Positions 26,611 through 39,816 of a stretch of DNA of 64,000 nucleotides are shown piece by piece; position 1 is the first letter of the stretch, and each line of letters begins with the position of its first letter. A model generated the notes under the pieces. That model did not search any database. It was not told where the DNA came from and saw nothing but the letters and a program-made list of their open reading frames with translations. The stretch covers positions 15,220,816-15,284,815 of the forward strand of contig OU015539.1 in assembly GCA_907165065.1 (NCBI GenBank), in the 5' to 3' direction. The translations under genes were made by a program, and so were the position numbers. This DNA is from Caprimulgus europaeus (Eukaryota > Chordata > Aves > Caprimulgiformes > Caprimulgidae).

Positions 26611-26754
26611 CACAGAAGCACTAGTTCAGTGCAAACAATGAGCTGCATGGGATTGTGTAAACTGTCTGAATACATCTGGAGCAGTAACAATTAATACTTA
26701 TTACATCCCTTAGTAGCAGACTCGTTAAAAGTGTAACCCGGCCAATATGCAACA

Positions 26755-26768
26755 CCACAAGAGGGCAT
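26755..26768 (+). promoter_or_regulatory. Candidate CTCF site
   Basis: The stretch CCACAAGAGGGCAT matches the CTCF core (CCASYAGRKGGCRS) at 12 of 14 positions. It sits in unique sequence just outside the CR1 copy ending at 26610, about 2.2 kb upstream of exon 2. Motif evidence only. Confidence 0.35.
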
Positions 26769-27443
26769 CAAAGCAAAGACTATCCCACTTCTGTTCTTTT
26801 CCTAACCAACCACCACTGTAGGGAACCTAATAAGGAATACAGGTAAAAGTTTATGAGCCTAAGTGACAGGAAGATAAACTTAGGGTAAATTGTTTGCCAA
26901 ATCTCCTTGCTTGTTACTACTAGAGAAGCGAAGGCTGACAGAAGAACTGCACCAGGTGCCAGTCAGCACACTCCTGGCTGCTCGGGGTTTTCATGCACAT
27001 GGATCTAGTTCAGTCATCTTTTTTTTCACCCCCAGAAAAACTCTTGAAATCTGGTGTGAAGGGTGAAGCACGAGATCCCTTCTTACCTGCACGTAGAGAA
27101 ATCACAGATACTGCATCAGCAGATGCACTCAGAAATACTGAGCTTTGTGGTGAGCTCCTATCTAACAGTGCCACGTTTCTTTGAACCCCGAGTGTCTGAT
27201 CATCTCTGTACTCCTGGATGTGAAACCATGCAACCACTATTAAAGCAGCGTGGACACTAACACTTAGAAAGCAGCAGATGTTTTCTTTCATGGACTCAGT
27301 TTTCAGTAGACTATCTCAAGGCACCCTGTTTCCTCTCAGGGCCAGTTTCCATGGTGGTCTTTTCCAATCAGGTGGATTTAATTGTTTCTGATTGTTCTAA
27401 GATATATTTTGACTTTCAGAACAGATCCAGACTTCAGGCTTTT

Positions 27444-27459
27444 CCACTGACCTCAGTGG
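27444..27459. repeat. Short inverted repeat, 7 bp arms
   Basis: CCACTGA and TCAGTGG flank two bases. The first arm with the loop also contains one TGACCT nuclear-receptor half-site. Low significance alone. Confidence 0.6.
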
Positions 27460-29233
27460 CAGCTGCAGAAACACGACACATGACAGGTAGCTACCAGTAC
27501 TTTGCAGCCTCCAGCCCTGAGTTGCTGCTTTTTTTCTGTATTTAACTATGGTTTTAGAACATTAGCATGTCTTTTTTGTGGCTTGAAACAACGTGTGGAA
27601 TGATCAAAGGAACAATTATCTACTTACTGAGAGATAACAATGCTCATTTAGTAAATGTCACAGGTAGGAGAACTGATAAAGGTTTCTAAAATATGTCCAG
27701 TGATATGACCAGGAACACTTAAAAAAAAGGTGCATAAGACAAGCTGGAAGTTCTTACTCACCAGATTAATACAGTCTCATGCACATGCAGTCATCATCAT
27801 CAAAACCAACATTAAAATGTGGGTAGACTTTACTCCTTCTTGCAGTGTTTCTTACATAATCTCAGTGGGAATCTGTCCATGAACCTGGAAAAGGTTGGCA
27901 TTAGGCCCTAGTTTAAGCTGAGACCTCAAAAACATTTAATAGCTGAGAAGAGAGATACAAAGTTCAGCTCAATTTATATAAATCCAACTTCAGTTCTAAC
28001 CCCCCGGGAAGACAAACAGTTTTTCCTTGTTCAGTGTCACATAACAGCTGGCTTAAATCTGCTCTTTACTTTTGAACAATTTTTATTCATTACAGCTATC
28101 AATCTTGAAGATATGCAACTATCAGTGCCCTTGTACACAGGGAACACTATCTTAGCTTAGAACTGCTGGATCTGTGCTCTTGTTTTGGCACGAGGTCAAT
28201 GGCTAGTTGTAGTTCATCCATCCTCTCTGTCTACTGGAGAAAATGACTGAAAATAAAAAAGAAATATTCTGTAAACAGGAAAAAAAATGGGGTTTGGGTC
28301 CTTCTATGTCTTTGGTAACATTCTACCTAAGCCCCTTTCTTGGACCTTTCTCTGCACCTTACTTTTGGGAAACTAGATTGTTATTCTTTGAACATACAGC
28401 TTTGTTCAGTCACACACACAATCAACCACTGACCATGCAATTTCTTCACCAACCCTATATAACTCAGGGAGTAAGTCTGGTTTTTTGTTTGGTGGGATTT
28501 TGTGTCTTTGTTTTCTACAGAGTAAATAACTTTTTTGCCACTTAGCTTTTAAATGTGATAGGTTTCACTGGTAAACAAAGTAATACAAACAAAGTTTAAC
28601 CTCCTCTAAGCACACAGCTCTAGAAAAACTGGAAGATGACATTGAGAATGAATGACATGAGTGTGCAGATTAAATATGGGCAGATTCTTATCTTGATCAT
28701 CATAATGTGCAAACTATAATGCTGCTGCATATCCAGTTCATGTTAGTTCATTAAAAAAATAAGACAGCATCATTATTTCACCTTTCATCTCCGTGGCTTA
28801 CCCATACTGACACTTAGTTTGGAGATTCTGATCACGAAGGTCAATGGTATCATAAAAGGACATGTTCACACAGCTTCCCAGGCAACAAAAAGTTACTGCA
28901 ATGAGGATTTAGATGGACAACTTCAGGTAAGATAGACACTGAAGACAGGGGATCACTCTTTCACTTTGTCATATATTCTTTTGCATTCCAAACCAAAGAA
29001 GTCATACATTCCCTGCTTAATTTTCCTCAGGAAAATCCTGATGAAAAACCTGAAAAGGTTTATATTACTACAAGGCAACAAAAATCCCTAACCACCTCAT
29101 GCAATACTGCAGTCATTTCCACAGTGCAACTAGGCAAACACTCCTACTAATCCCTATCAAGTCATTTCTAACTGCAGCTAGGCACCAGGTCTTTCTTGTT
29201 CTTTCATTCAAGGCATTTTGGGATTGCTTGAGG

Positions 29234-29252
29234 AAAAAAAAAAAAAAAAAAA
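29234..29252 (+). repeat. Poly-A run of 19
   Basis: Nineteen consecutive A. No processed copy is recognised to its left, so it is treated as a simple repeat. Confidence 0.8.
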
Positions 29253-31502
29253 TCTACTAAAAGCCAGAAGTTAGAAGGGGAATAGGTAGAACTTCTCCAA
29301 TGGAGGACATCTGACAATAAGAGAAAGGAAAGGGCTCTAGATCATAAACAGCATCGCCAGGAAGCTAATGCAGGATGGCAATTTATTTTCTGGGATCATC
29401 ATCATGCTATAGTGCTAAGTATAAATACCAACTGGTGCTTTTAAAAGTGAGAAACTCAGACAGGGTTGCTTTTTAAAAAAGAAACAGGATTTCACCATGC
29501 AAAGGAAACGTGAATCCTTAACAAACTTCACACACAAGTATCCTGTACGTGTAGGTCTCACCCTGAACTATTTAGCAAGTCTGAACTAAACACTGGAAAG
29601 ACACTAATTCTATCATGATTATAAACTACCTGAGCATAGTGCCAGTCTGCTAATAGAAAACTAAATGAGCATTCAATTATGCAACTAGTGTACATCAGAG
29701 GCCCTCCATCACTTGCTCTATCAAAAAACCAGTGTTTGTTTTTAAGAGAATGGTCCAGTGAAGGCACATGATTAGAATGAAGGAGCCCTGCACTTCAATT
29801 CATCTTTGCCCATACTTTTGGCCAACTCTGAAATGTATTTTTCTTCCACAGTATGGCTGTGAACTCTCTAATCCTTGACTGGCAATTGTGAAATAACTGT
29901 ATTAGCTGTGCTGCCTAACCAGTTCAGCTAACGTGCTTAGAAGAGAATGATTTAACTTCCAAAAATATATAAATTTGGGTCTAGATCCATTAAATAGGGC
30001 AAAGCATGAAAAGAAAAAAAAATTAAGAAATCATTGTAGCAAGGAGTTAGATGAGCCCAGTACCCTACACCAATCACAGATGAAGATGGAACAAGTGCAG
30101 AGGGAGAAAAAAGGTACCTTAGTCCTGATAACAACAACAAAAATCCAAATGTGGGGGTTTAAATCTCTGCCCCTGCGGGCTCTTTGCTTGTTTTTCCTCT
30201 AAGGATTTGTCTTATCTTTTTCTGTGTTGTTTTTGAGGCAGGGGAAGGAAGGAGGGGTACAGCCCCTTCTCATCTTCCAGCCTCTCTGCAGCATGACGAT
30301 GCCCAGCAGCAGGGGAAGTGTACTTGCATTCCTGCAGAGCAGCATGATCCCCTCCAGGAACTGGCGACAACAGTTTCCTGTACAACACACGCTTCCTCCC
30401 TGTTATGTTCTACACAGGTCAGGCTGGTAGACAGATCACTCTTCTCAGCTGTCACTTGCCATCAAAAAGCCTTCAACAGACAAAGTGCGAACGCCCTGTT
30501 TGTGTTAACTGAGGGTCTATCAGATGGAGCTTCCTGTTAATATGTATTTGTTCCAACCGTAAGGCAAAGCATAGTTGGTGCTTCCTGAAGGAAACAATGG
30601 CATCATTTTTAACCAGCTCCCTGACTCCTTGTCAAAGAAATTCTGTCTTCTAGCACCCATGTGAGAAAGCAGTTTTATTGTACAAGAAAAATCATACACA
30701 GTATAGGGTAGTCTGATACTAAGAAAACCAGATTAGCTATACAGCTAAATAAGCAAGGCCTTTATCACACTTACTTGGCTCTTCTGAGAGATTAGGGTCT
30801 GTAAAAGAATTTAAATTATGGGCAATGTACCAAAGTACAAAGCACACAATGAATCAAAAGTCATTTAGGATACAGCACCAGAATTATTGCAGGAAAGGCC
30901 TTTAAGGTCTTGGCAAAGGGTATGATTGCAGTAGAAGTGCAAACCAGACGTCAAGATGCTTCAAGAGGAAAGGTTAACTGCTCACAGAAAGCAATGTTAA
31001 TGCGTCCTGCAACAAGGTGTTGGTTCCTCTGAGAATAGGCATGGTTGGACAGGAAAAAGATGACAGGTACTGTGTAAGAAACTGGAATAAGTATCAGCTA
31101 CATTTAAAACAAGTGCCTGACTCAAGAGAACCACTGGACTGCAGAAGATTCATCAGGGCTCCTCAGATGGTTCAAAAGAAGCTTCCAATGTGCCTGATCA
31201 TTAACATGAAACCCCAAGATAGCAACATGGAAGCCATGGAAGGAGCAAGTGCACACACACAACGAGGAGAGGATGGCACCTGGTACTCCAAAGGAAATGA
31301 ATTTTTGCAGTTCTTTTCATGCAGAGCTGAACCAGGGCTTTGCAGCTGCCCAGGCCAAGTCTCATGGTGGTGGCAGCACCAGCGAGATAACAGGTAGCAT
31401 CCCCCAAAGTGCCCTCAGAGGATCTGAGACTTAATCACCCTCGTGGTGTGCTGCAGTCAGGGTAGGGGTGGACATCTGCCTTATTTTACACAACAGGCAG
31501 AT

Positions 31503-31535
31503 TTAGGCAAAACCAAACAGGAGCTGTTTGCCTAA
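31503..31535. repeat. Inverted repeat, 9 bp arms
   Basis: TTAGGCAAA and TTTGCCTAA are exact reverse complements with a 15-base loop. The loop holds a competing AAACAG/CTGTTT pairing. Confidence 0.6.
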
Positions 31536-34500
31536 GCAGGGGCTTAGGCCAATCCATCAGTTACACATCACTGCTGGAAGCAAACGGTTTGTTCTTGTTA
31601 CAGTGGAGGACTTTCCTTTTTATCAGCCAATTCTGGGTAAGTTCTCATTTTAATAGAGGGGAAAAAAGATAGGAGACAGGTATGTTCTAGAAACTGAGTG
31701 CCACAGTACTGGGAAAATTTGTTTTCCAGGTGGAGTTTTACACAGTCGGGCTGAGGGCTCACTACGTCACTATTCCACTTCTCTTGTAACAGCAGATTCA
31801 AAGCAGCAGAGTTTAAAATAAATTAATGTCCAAATATTAAAAGAAAAACACTAAGAGCTCTCTGAGACTTTGTAAAACCCAGCTTCTGAAAAATTGCCAA
31901 GCCTAGGCTATTGCTCTGCTTTGTTGTTATCAAACCTAAATTAAACAAATGTTTCTAAATAAAATATTGTACTTTTTTAAAAAATAAACTTGAAATTACT
32001 TTCCTTAAATACACAGTATTTCTTTAAACAAGCAACTATATTTACTCCTAATGGCTTCTCTTGTTTGGGCTGGCTGGACACTGTTTTGACAGCTTCATCT
32101 GACACAGCATTTTCAAGGGCTGTATGTATTATCCCTCTTTTCCACCTCCCCCCTATTTACCTTCATCACAGCAGTACTGCTACAAATCATTGTCCCTCCT
32201 CAATTAAGGATCAGAGGACATTGTATTATGCCTCCTAAAGCATACACAGCTTACAACACTGCAGAAAAACTAGACTTGGTAAGCTTCTCAGCTCACAGAA
32301 CTGCTTACTTAGTAATATCCAGCTTCTGGATATAGCAGGTGGCCAAGTAAGAACACTCTCCTACCCCAAAGAAGTGAAACAAGGCAGAAGGAAGGAAACA
32401 TGGAAACATCATCTCCATGCCTAAGGAGAGAAGCACCATCCCACAGTGCTGTACAACTGATTTACTAGTGCAGGTAAACTTGTACACTGACTCACTGCAG
32501 TACAAACCAGGACTTACACTTCTGTATGTTCTATAATGAAACATCCACGTTGCTTGCTCAGTAGAAACCCTCTGTGACAGGAAAACAGTATTAACATTTT
32601 GACAGCATCCTTTATCTTAGGTGTGAATAGAGTGAAATAGTGATAGGGACTAAAAAGCCACAGAGAGAGAAATATACAAATGGAGAAGAAGTAACCATAC
32701 CTTGAGCTACCAACCTGGAGAGATGCTTAGTTTTATTTATTCCAAATATTGCAAAAGTGATACCAGACCTGAGAAACTCTGACCTACCCCCTCACCTGAT
32801 CTCCCCAATGCCTTTTCGTGCTCCTTCCTCCTGAAACTCTGTCGGTAAGGCACTTTCACCAGTGCTGCCAGGTAAGATGAAGACTGTGAGAAAGATCTGA
32901 AGCTGGGCTAAGTATTCTCACCACCATTTCCATTATGATCCTTTAATTAGCTCCAGGTACAGCTGACAGATGCTTTCACAGAAATTAGTATTGCTGCCTT
33001 CTTTTGAGCTTTTCCACATTCAGTTCTCTGCTGGGTGTTTCTAGGAGTGTTGGGGGGAGAAACATGGCACCCTTAATGCATCACAGCTTAGAAACAAGGA
33101 AGGGAAACTACATGACAGGTTAACATTCCCAAGGTGAAAGCAGAGGAATTCAGCAGATAGATGTATTTCCAATTCCAGAGAAGAGCAAGTGTTTGCTGAA
33201 GGAAAGATGTCAAGGAAGCTATGGCAACTTGACCCAGTTCACTTCAAACCTGATGGAAATGTCAAGTACCCCAGGAGGAAAAGAATGAAGAGAGCCTTGA
33301 AAGTGACAGGCAGCTTTTACATTTACAGTGACAATCCTTCTGTAAAAACAAAAATCTCTATAAATATGTGCCATGAAATACAAAAATGGCCAGTACTCCT
33401 TTTCCTCAAAGAAGCTTAAATAGATTAAATTCCAAAACACAATAAATGCTGCAGCTCTGTGCCCTCATCACACAACAGACAGTTTTCCAAGCTGAAAATG
33501 ATGAGGATAATTATTTCCATCACTCCAGCAGTCAAACTAGCTGTTTGTGGAAATTACAGTTGTCTACCACTGGGCTAAAAATTCTGCTGTAGCCTTTGAA
33601 CTTGCATTAAAAACCCTTTAAGACTTTGACCTATAAATTGATTTTACCCTTTCAGAAATATCTTGTAAATCTGCACCACATACCCAGAGACACTGGGGTA
33701 TCTTCCAATATTTCTCATAATTCTGATATATATCATCACAAGACAGCATGAGGAAGGAAGGGCACAGTGCATGGGAGACAGCACACTGCATAGGCTACTG
33801 TTCCAGTGTTAATGTGGACATCAAATGATTCCTATCACAGCTCTTACTAAGGCTGCCAAACTACACATAGCAAGTGCTTGCTAACAACATGGAATACATT
33901 TTGGAAAACAGAGCTATATAAGTCAGAAAAAGGAAAAAAAAAATTTAATTCTTTGGCACGTTGACTTGAATAATAAATGAAATTCCAGTTAATTGTTAAC
34001 GTTGCAGGGCCTGACATTATACATAAAAGTTTGAATATTAACTCATTTGAATAGCATGGAGGAAAGCATGCAGTACAACTGCAACATTAAGATGTCAAAA
34101 ATATGAAATTACTCAAATTTAGGAGTCAAAAGAATTCCACCTCGTTTAAGCTTTATAAACACCAGAAGCATTATAGCATTAAACCATAATGCATATTATT
34201 TAAACTCCTGCCTATTTCTTTTTAAAGCACCAATATTTCTAAGTATGTACTTAGTTTTATATGGGGTCCCCTGCAATGAATAATCCTCATAAGTATAAAT
34301 CTGTAATAGATAAAGCTAAGTACAGAGGTGCAAGCCTTTATGAGAATCAAACCTTGAAGAGCTCTTTCCAGGAAGTCACCATTTTATGGTTAAACTACCA
34401 AGAAATATAAAGTGATGATTTTTCTGTCAAAGTCCAGTGTCCTTGAGGTTAAGTTGCCATTTCAAGTGTATGTTTAGAAAGTGTCAGTAAAATGTACTGG

Positions 34501-37500
34501 CAAGATCTGCCAACATATTAAGAACATCCATTTGATAGCATACAACTCATGGCAAAATTATGTGTTAAGACATTATTCTTGGCTCTAAATTACTAGGCAT
34601 TTTAAACAAGTATTAACAACACTGCAGCAGCATCCAAACCTCTAAACAACCTCCAGGGTCCAGTTCACCCACCTATGGAACGCTGTGGTAGATGCATGTC
34701 CTTCCATGTGCATCACAGGCTGCCAGTCACAATACTCAGTAAGATACTCTCTGGTTTCCATTCACTCCATGTTATCTATTAATTCTACCTGTTCATTTTT
34801 CAATCATGGGCATTGTTTAGAACTATATCTTGTAGATTCTGGTGGCCATGCACTGAGGGGAAAAAAGCAGAGATGAGAACTGAGAAGAGGAACATGGTAC
34901 CATAGAATCACCCATCAAGAACACTGAACTTTTTGCTTTGCTTTTTAACAGACAAAGATTTGTATGGCTATGAGCTATTAAAAAAACCCCAAACTATTAA
35001 AAGCCGTCCAATATTTTGAATGCTCTACTGTAAGTGCATCATAATTAAACTATTAAGCTTAATATGCACCAAGTAATCCACAAAATTCTTCCATATAAGG
35101 AAGAGATTTCCATGTATGTTCATCCTCCAGGAGCTCAGGCATAGATTTTTTTTAAATAGATTTTCAACTTAAAATGTTGATCTCTTGAATACCTAGTTCC
35201 AAGTTACAGATCCTAATGGATTTTGACCAATCTCTACTGAATTTAATAAACTACAAAGTTAGTCCAGTAGAAGATTCCAGATCCATATTCCATGCTAATG
35301 GATAAGTTTTACAATTACTAAAAAGAGGTAAAAATTAGGATCTTCAGGACATACCAGTCACCTTGCAAGTCACATGGCAAAGAAAAAATTACAGGACAAA
35401 TATAGTTGACCATCTTTTTCAAACTACAACTTCAATGAAATATTTACTTCTTATCTGCAAATGATTTTAGCATCAGGCATGCCCAGATTAAAGCACACCA
35501 CCATTTTTAATGGAATTTTTTTAGAACAGGCTAAGAAAGTCCTGCAGAGTTCAGAATTTCAGGCTAGACCATGTAGACTTTTTCTAAAAAAAAGAAAAAA
35601 CAACAAAAAACCCAGCTTAAGTAGTACCATGTTTCACTTCCTTGAAGTCCACAGGACCAACGACCAGTTGAGACAGATGGGTTACTCTTCCTGTTTATCA
35701 GTGTCAAACCCCACCTTGCAATAATTAATGCTGTCTTTAGAGATGCAGAGCATTTCAGAAGCTGCAGAGGCTGAGAACACAGCACAGCGTGAGCCTGAAG
35801 GACACACTTTGATTACAGACATTATTGAAACAGCACCTGTGCCATTGGAGAGTACTTTTCTAGGCAGTTTCACCTTCGTCAGTACAATCAAAAGCATTGT
35901 TCTGCTTGGAAAGTCTTTGGCAGCAGATTTGGGAAAATAACAAAAGTATCTCCGATGTGCACAGCACATAACATTTGTTTCATAATCTGATGGAGCAGAA
36001 TTAATTTCTTCACCAGCTAACAGGATATGCTTAATTAAAAAGAAAAAAAAAAACAAGTGGAGGGGAGCTTTCTTAGTCTATGAACTCCTTTTTTTCTTCT
36101 CCAAGCAATTGCCTGGGCAGGTTCCTACTCTAGGCAGCCTGCATGTGACAACCACATGAAGCAACACAGAATGCCAGAAACTGGATACCAGTGCAAGCCT
36201 CTGGCTTTTATGTTTCTTAGATATTGTTTATATTTTTCTTAATATTTCTTAGATAAATACAGTAGATGGTGATGCAGATTTTTACTATCTACTGCTCAAA
36301 TAGCCACAACCATTCAAAATAGAAATAAAGAAATAAATACCAAGCTCCCATGCCTAAGGTGTCTTCCCTATAAAACAATCACTTTTAGAAAACAGCTATT
36401 ACAACTGGTCTCAAAAAAAGCAAACAAACAAAAAAACAATTTAAGGACAATTAATTTATAAACTTCACATTTTCTGATTTCCTCTTATATAGTTTCCCAT
36501 TACTCAACAAATACCAAAAGAAAACCATGCTGCTGTGAGATACCCTAACAAATTCTGTTGATGTGATTTCTTAACAGGGAAGAAGGGAGCAATTTCACAT
36601 TGTCCATCTCCGACACAGATTTATGGGAGAACAGTCTTTTGAAATAAAAAGATATTATTTTCAGCAGAATTCTGGCTCCAGACCTTCATTTGAGCTCAGA
36701 TAAACCTGGCACTGCAGATAAAGAAATAAGTGGGGTATATGAGTAAACAAAATACTTAGTTTGAGCAGTGAAGTCACCAGCTTCCCCAGCAATTTTTTTT
36801 AACAAAAAACCCCCCAAATATTCTGAACTGTGAGAAGCTTCTTTCTTTATCTGAAACAACAGTCCCTGAACTTTTAAAAGGGATCCATGAAGTTTCTGTG
36901 CCTTGCTCAAGTTGGCACAGAGATGTTTCTCATTCACTTCAGCCACTTAAGTTAAAATAATATCACTCCCACAGTAAAGATGACTTGCAGAAAAAGTCTC
37001 TTTTTTAACCAATAAAAATCACCTGTTTGAAAGAGATTTTTTTTTTCCCCAAGACTGACTCCTTTACATAAAGGCAAACTGTCAGAAAAACTATTGCTGT
37101 TCCCTATCATGCTGAAGAGACAGGAGCACAGGAACAGCTTGGGGATGGAAAGCATCACAAGTTGAGCAGTCATGAGAGTCAGGGCAAAAACAGGTTAGTG
37201 AAGAACCAAATCGGGTCTGGCTGGAGGGCCACAGGCACGGCAGGGACACAGGAACAGGCTCCTGAGGACAGACTCCAGCAGATGGCCCCAAAGCAGCAGC
37301 AAGTTTTCTCACAACAGCTGATGGCCAACGAGAGCCATTTCCAGTAGTTGTCTGGAGATGCTGCAGAGGCAAGCTGAAGTCCCAACCAGTCTGGTCTGCT
37401 GGCACTGATGCATTGAGAAGGCATCCTTGTTTTATTCAAATGAGTGGAAGCATTAGTTTCTTTATGTATTTATTTTTTATGAACATAAATTAATACACAA

Positions 37501-38670
37501 AACTAAATCTGGCCAAAATTTGTGATCAATTAAATGGATATTTATTTTTCCAACTTAAATTTTCTATGCACATTGTTTGTTGCTTTTTGTTGGTCTTTTT
37601 TTTATGCTTCTCTCTTTCTGGCATAGGCTGTGAAAGACAGCCCATTAATTGTAAGAAAAAGAGACTTTCCCCTTCCTTTTTTCCATAAAAATAGAAATTT
37701 TACGTTTCAGAGAAAGATGAGAATTACCAACAGTAAGTTTTCTTTTGAGACAAATACTTTTATATCGAAATGTTTTTCAGCAGATATCCTGATCCTGCCC
37801 TTCATAAGCCACTAAATATCATTCATTGTGACAAAAATCACATGGTCACAGTCCTGCACAGCTTTTCAAAAGCTTCTTCCATTGAGATTAGAAAACTTCA
37901 AATCACTGTAGAAAGTATTTTAGGCAGACATTTTCCAGTAATAAAGAGTCAGAGAGAGGATACTGCACATATTTCATTGCAAGTCATTACTCATTTCCAA
38001 GGTTAGTTGTGTCAAAGCTCTTTTAAGAAACTTAAGAATGGTCTCTCCTACAGAAATAACTAAAAGGCACATGCTCAAAAGCAATGCATTCTGGTTAAAA
38101 ATTATTCACAAAGAGCTTTTTACAGCTCACCTCTCTATCTGTAGTAAACATACACACACTAATGATTACAGAGAACCTCAGACCTACCAAAGCAATTAAC
38201 ATAAATTAAGGATGGCCATCTTTTCCATGCTTTCAATACACACCATGACAAGAGAGGTCTAGTTCTGGGTGAATTAATTTACATGAAGAGATCTTCCATT
38301 CCATGGCCTTCTCTACTTAGTATTTTAAATAAATTCAGTAGCAGCTAGTTCTCTTACTCTGTTTTCCTAAAATTCCACTACCTTTTTATTTGCCAGCGAT
38401 CAACTACTCATGCATTAAAGTCTGTTACTTCAAAAATAGGTTACAAACCAAGAAATTTAAGTTCTGCATAACTTCTATCCTAATATACTTCCTGATCCTG
38501 GGTAGATCCTTTCCTCTTTCAGACTGAGGTTTACTGAAAGCATGTTGCATACTATATATTCCAAGTTTGCAGGCCCAGAGCACATTCTCTGGTCAGGTTA
38601 ACACTGGAAAAAAAAATTAAAAACTGGATGCTAGCTACTTCCTAAGTGTATGCAAACTTCCACTGCAGTG

Positions 38671-38812
38671 ACCTATCTCACAATTATTGTCTTCATTTAC
38701 TAGCAAAAGAAAAAAAAATAAGAGCAAAGAGATGAAGTGACTTGTACAAGGTCATACAGCAAGTCTAATGCAGAGCTGAAGATAGATCCCCAAGGACCTG
38801 GCTCCTCCCAGC
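38671..38812 (-). mobile_element. MIR-type SINE, ancient
   Basis: The plus strand shows the reversed MIR core: CACAATTATTGTCTTCATTT, then GATGAAGTGACTTG, ACAAGGTCATACAGCAAGT, GCAGAGCTGAAGAT and GGACCTGGCTCCTCCCAG. The corresponding MIR pieces are AGGTTAAGTGACTTGCCCAA, GGTCACACAGCAAGT and GGCAGAGCTGGGAT. A short A-rich stretch (38706-38720) interrupts the spot where GAGGAAACTGAGG would lie. MIRs are tRNA-derived SINEs active in early amniotes, so this copy long predates birds. It lies in the KCNQ1 sense orientation in intron 1. The tRNA-derived head is not visible. The alternative of a convergent A/G-rich match is unlikely given the length of the collinear match. Confidence 0.8.
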
Positions 38813-39795
38813 GAGTGGCACACAGTTAGATCTCCACATGCTGGCTGGGCCAGCTTTCTGCACCAAATAAACCAGCAGGCAGGGGGAGAGCAGCCTCCTG
38901 TCCTTGCCCAGGGTGGCTGACAGTTATGTTCACATCTCCCAGCCATGCACCGATTCCAGTGCAGGCACCACCAAGCCTGGGCACAGACACTGCAGGAGAT
39001 GTTTCTTGCCAGCTCAGCAGGGACAAAGGCAGCTGCAACCCAAGTCCAGCACAGCCAGCAGCTTGCTGGTCACCTAACCTGGTGTGCAATGCTGAGCACC
39101 CTGCTGATCAGTAACATCAAGGGGAGAAGCCTGAAGAACTGGGACCATCCTCAGGAAAGACCCTGACCCAGCCCTTATGCATCACTGGTACCTTCTCTTC
39201 CTTGTCTTCTAGGGAAGGGCTCCATACGAGGAGGGCAACCCCTGCACTGTTCCTCAGCAAAGGGGTGACCTCCTGCCTGGGGGTATGGAGGATGTGGGCA
39301 CAAAAGGACTGAAACTGCTTTGGCCACAGCAAAGGTTCCCATTCTCATTTTTAACATCCATCTCTGTATTTTCCTTTCCTGCAATAAACACAACTGACAC
39401 TCCCCACAACCTATCAGTGATTATGGGCTGTGGTTTCCCATCAGAAACTGCTTCACTGCTTTGTCATGGCAGCTCAGAAGAAACTTGCCAAGTTCCATAG
39501 GTGTTTACAGAGTACGAAACTTGCATCTTCTGGAGGAGGCTTACAGAGAGTCACTTGTAAGCATGGGGAGAAAGTATTTGCTTGATAATTTCACTCAAAG
39601 GAATGAAAGCAGAAAGCAAAAGTTGATCAGAGACCCTAAGCTGGCCTTCTGACATTGGGAAAATGATACAGAGTGGATAAACTGAAAGCCTTAAAAACCA
39701 AAGTCATGTAGCTTATACCTGAGACAAACTGAAAGGGGGAGACCATTGGTAAAGCCAAAGAACAGTGAAAAGGCAAAATAATCTGATTAAAATTT

Positions 39796-39816
39796 AAAAA
39801 AGGGGGGGAGGGGGGA
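39796..39816. repeat. A run followed by G-rich tract
   Basis: Six A are followed by seven G, one A and six G. Confidence 0.75.

Noticed and set aside
30184..30540. 118-codon ORF (+) with overlapping ORFs on both strands.
   Set aside because: Overlapping frames reflect higher GC content; no domain or repeat was recognised.
31017..31397. 126-codon ORF (+).
   Set aside because: No recognised family and no supporting signals.
34892..34910. CATAGAATCAC, resembling the reversed CR1 tail octamer.
   Set aside because: The adjoining sequence does not continue as CR1.
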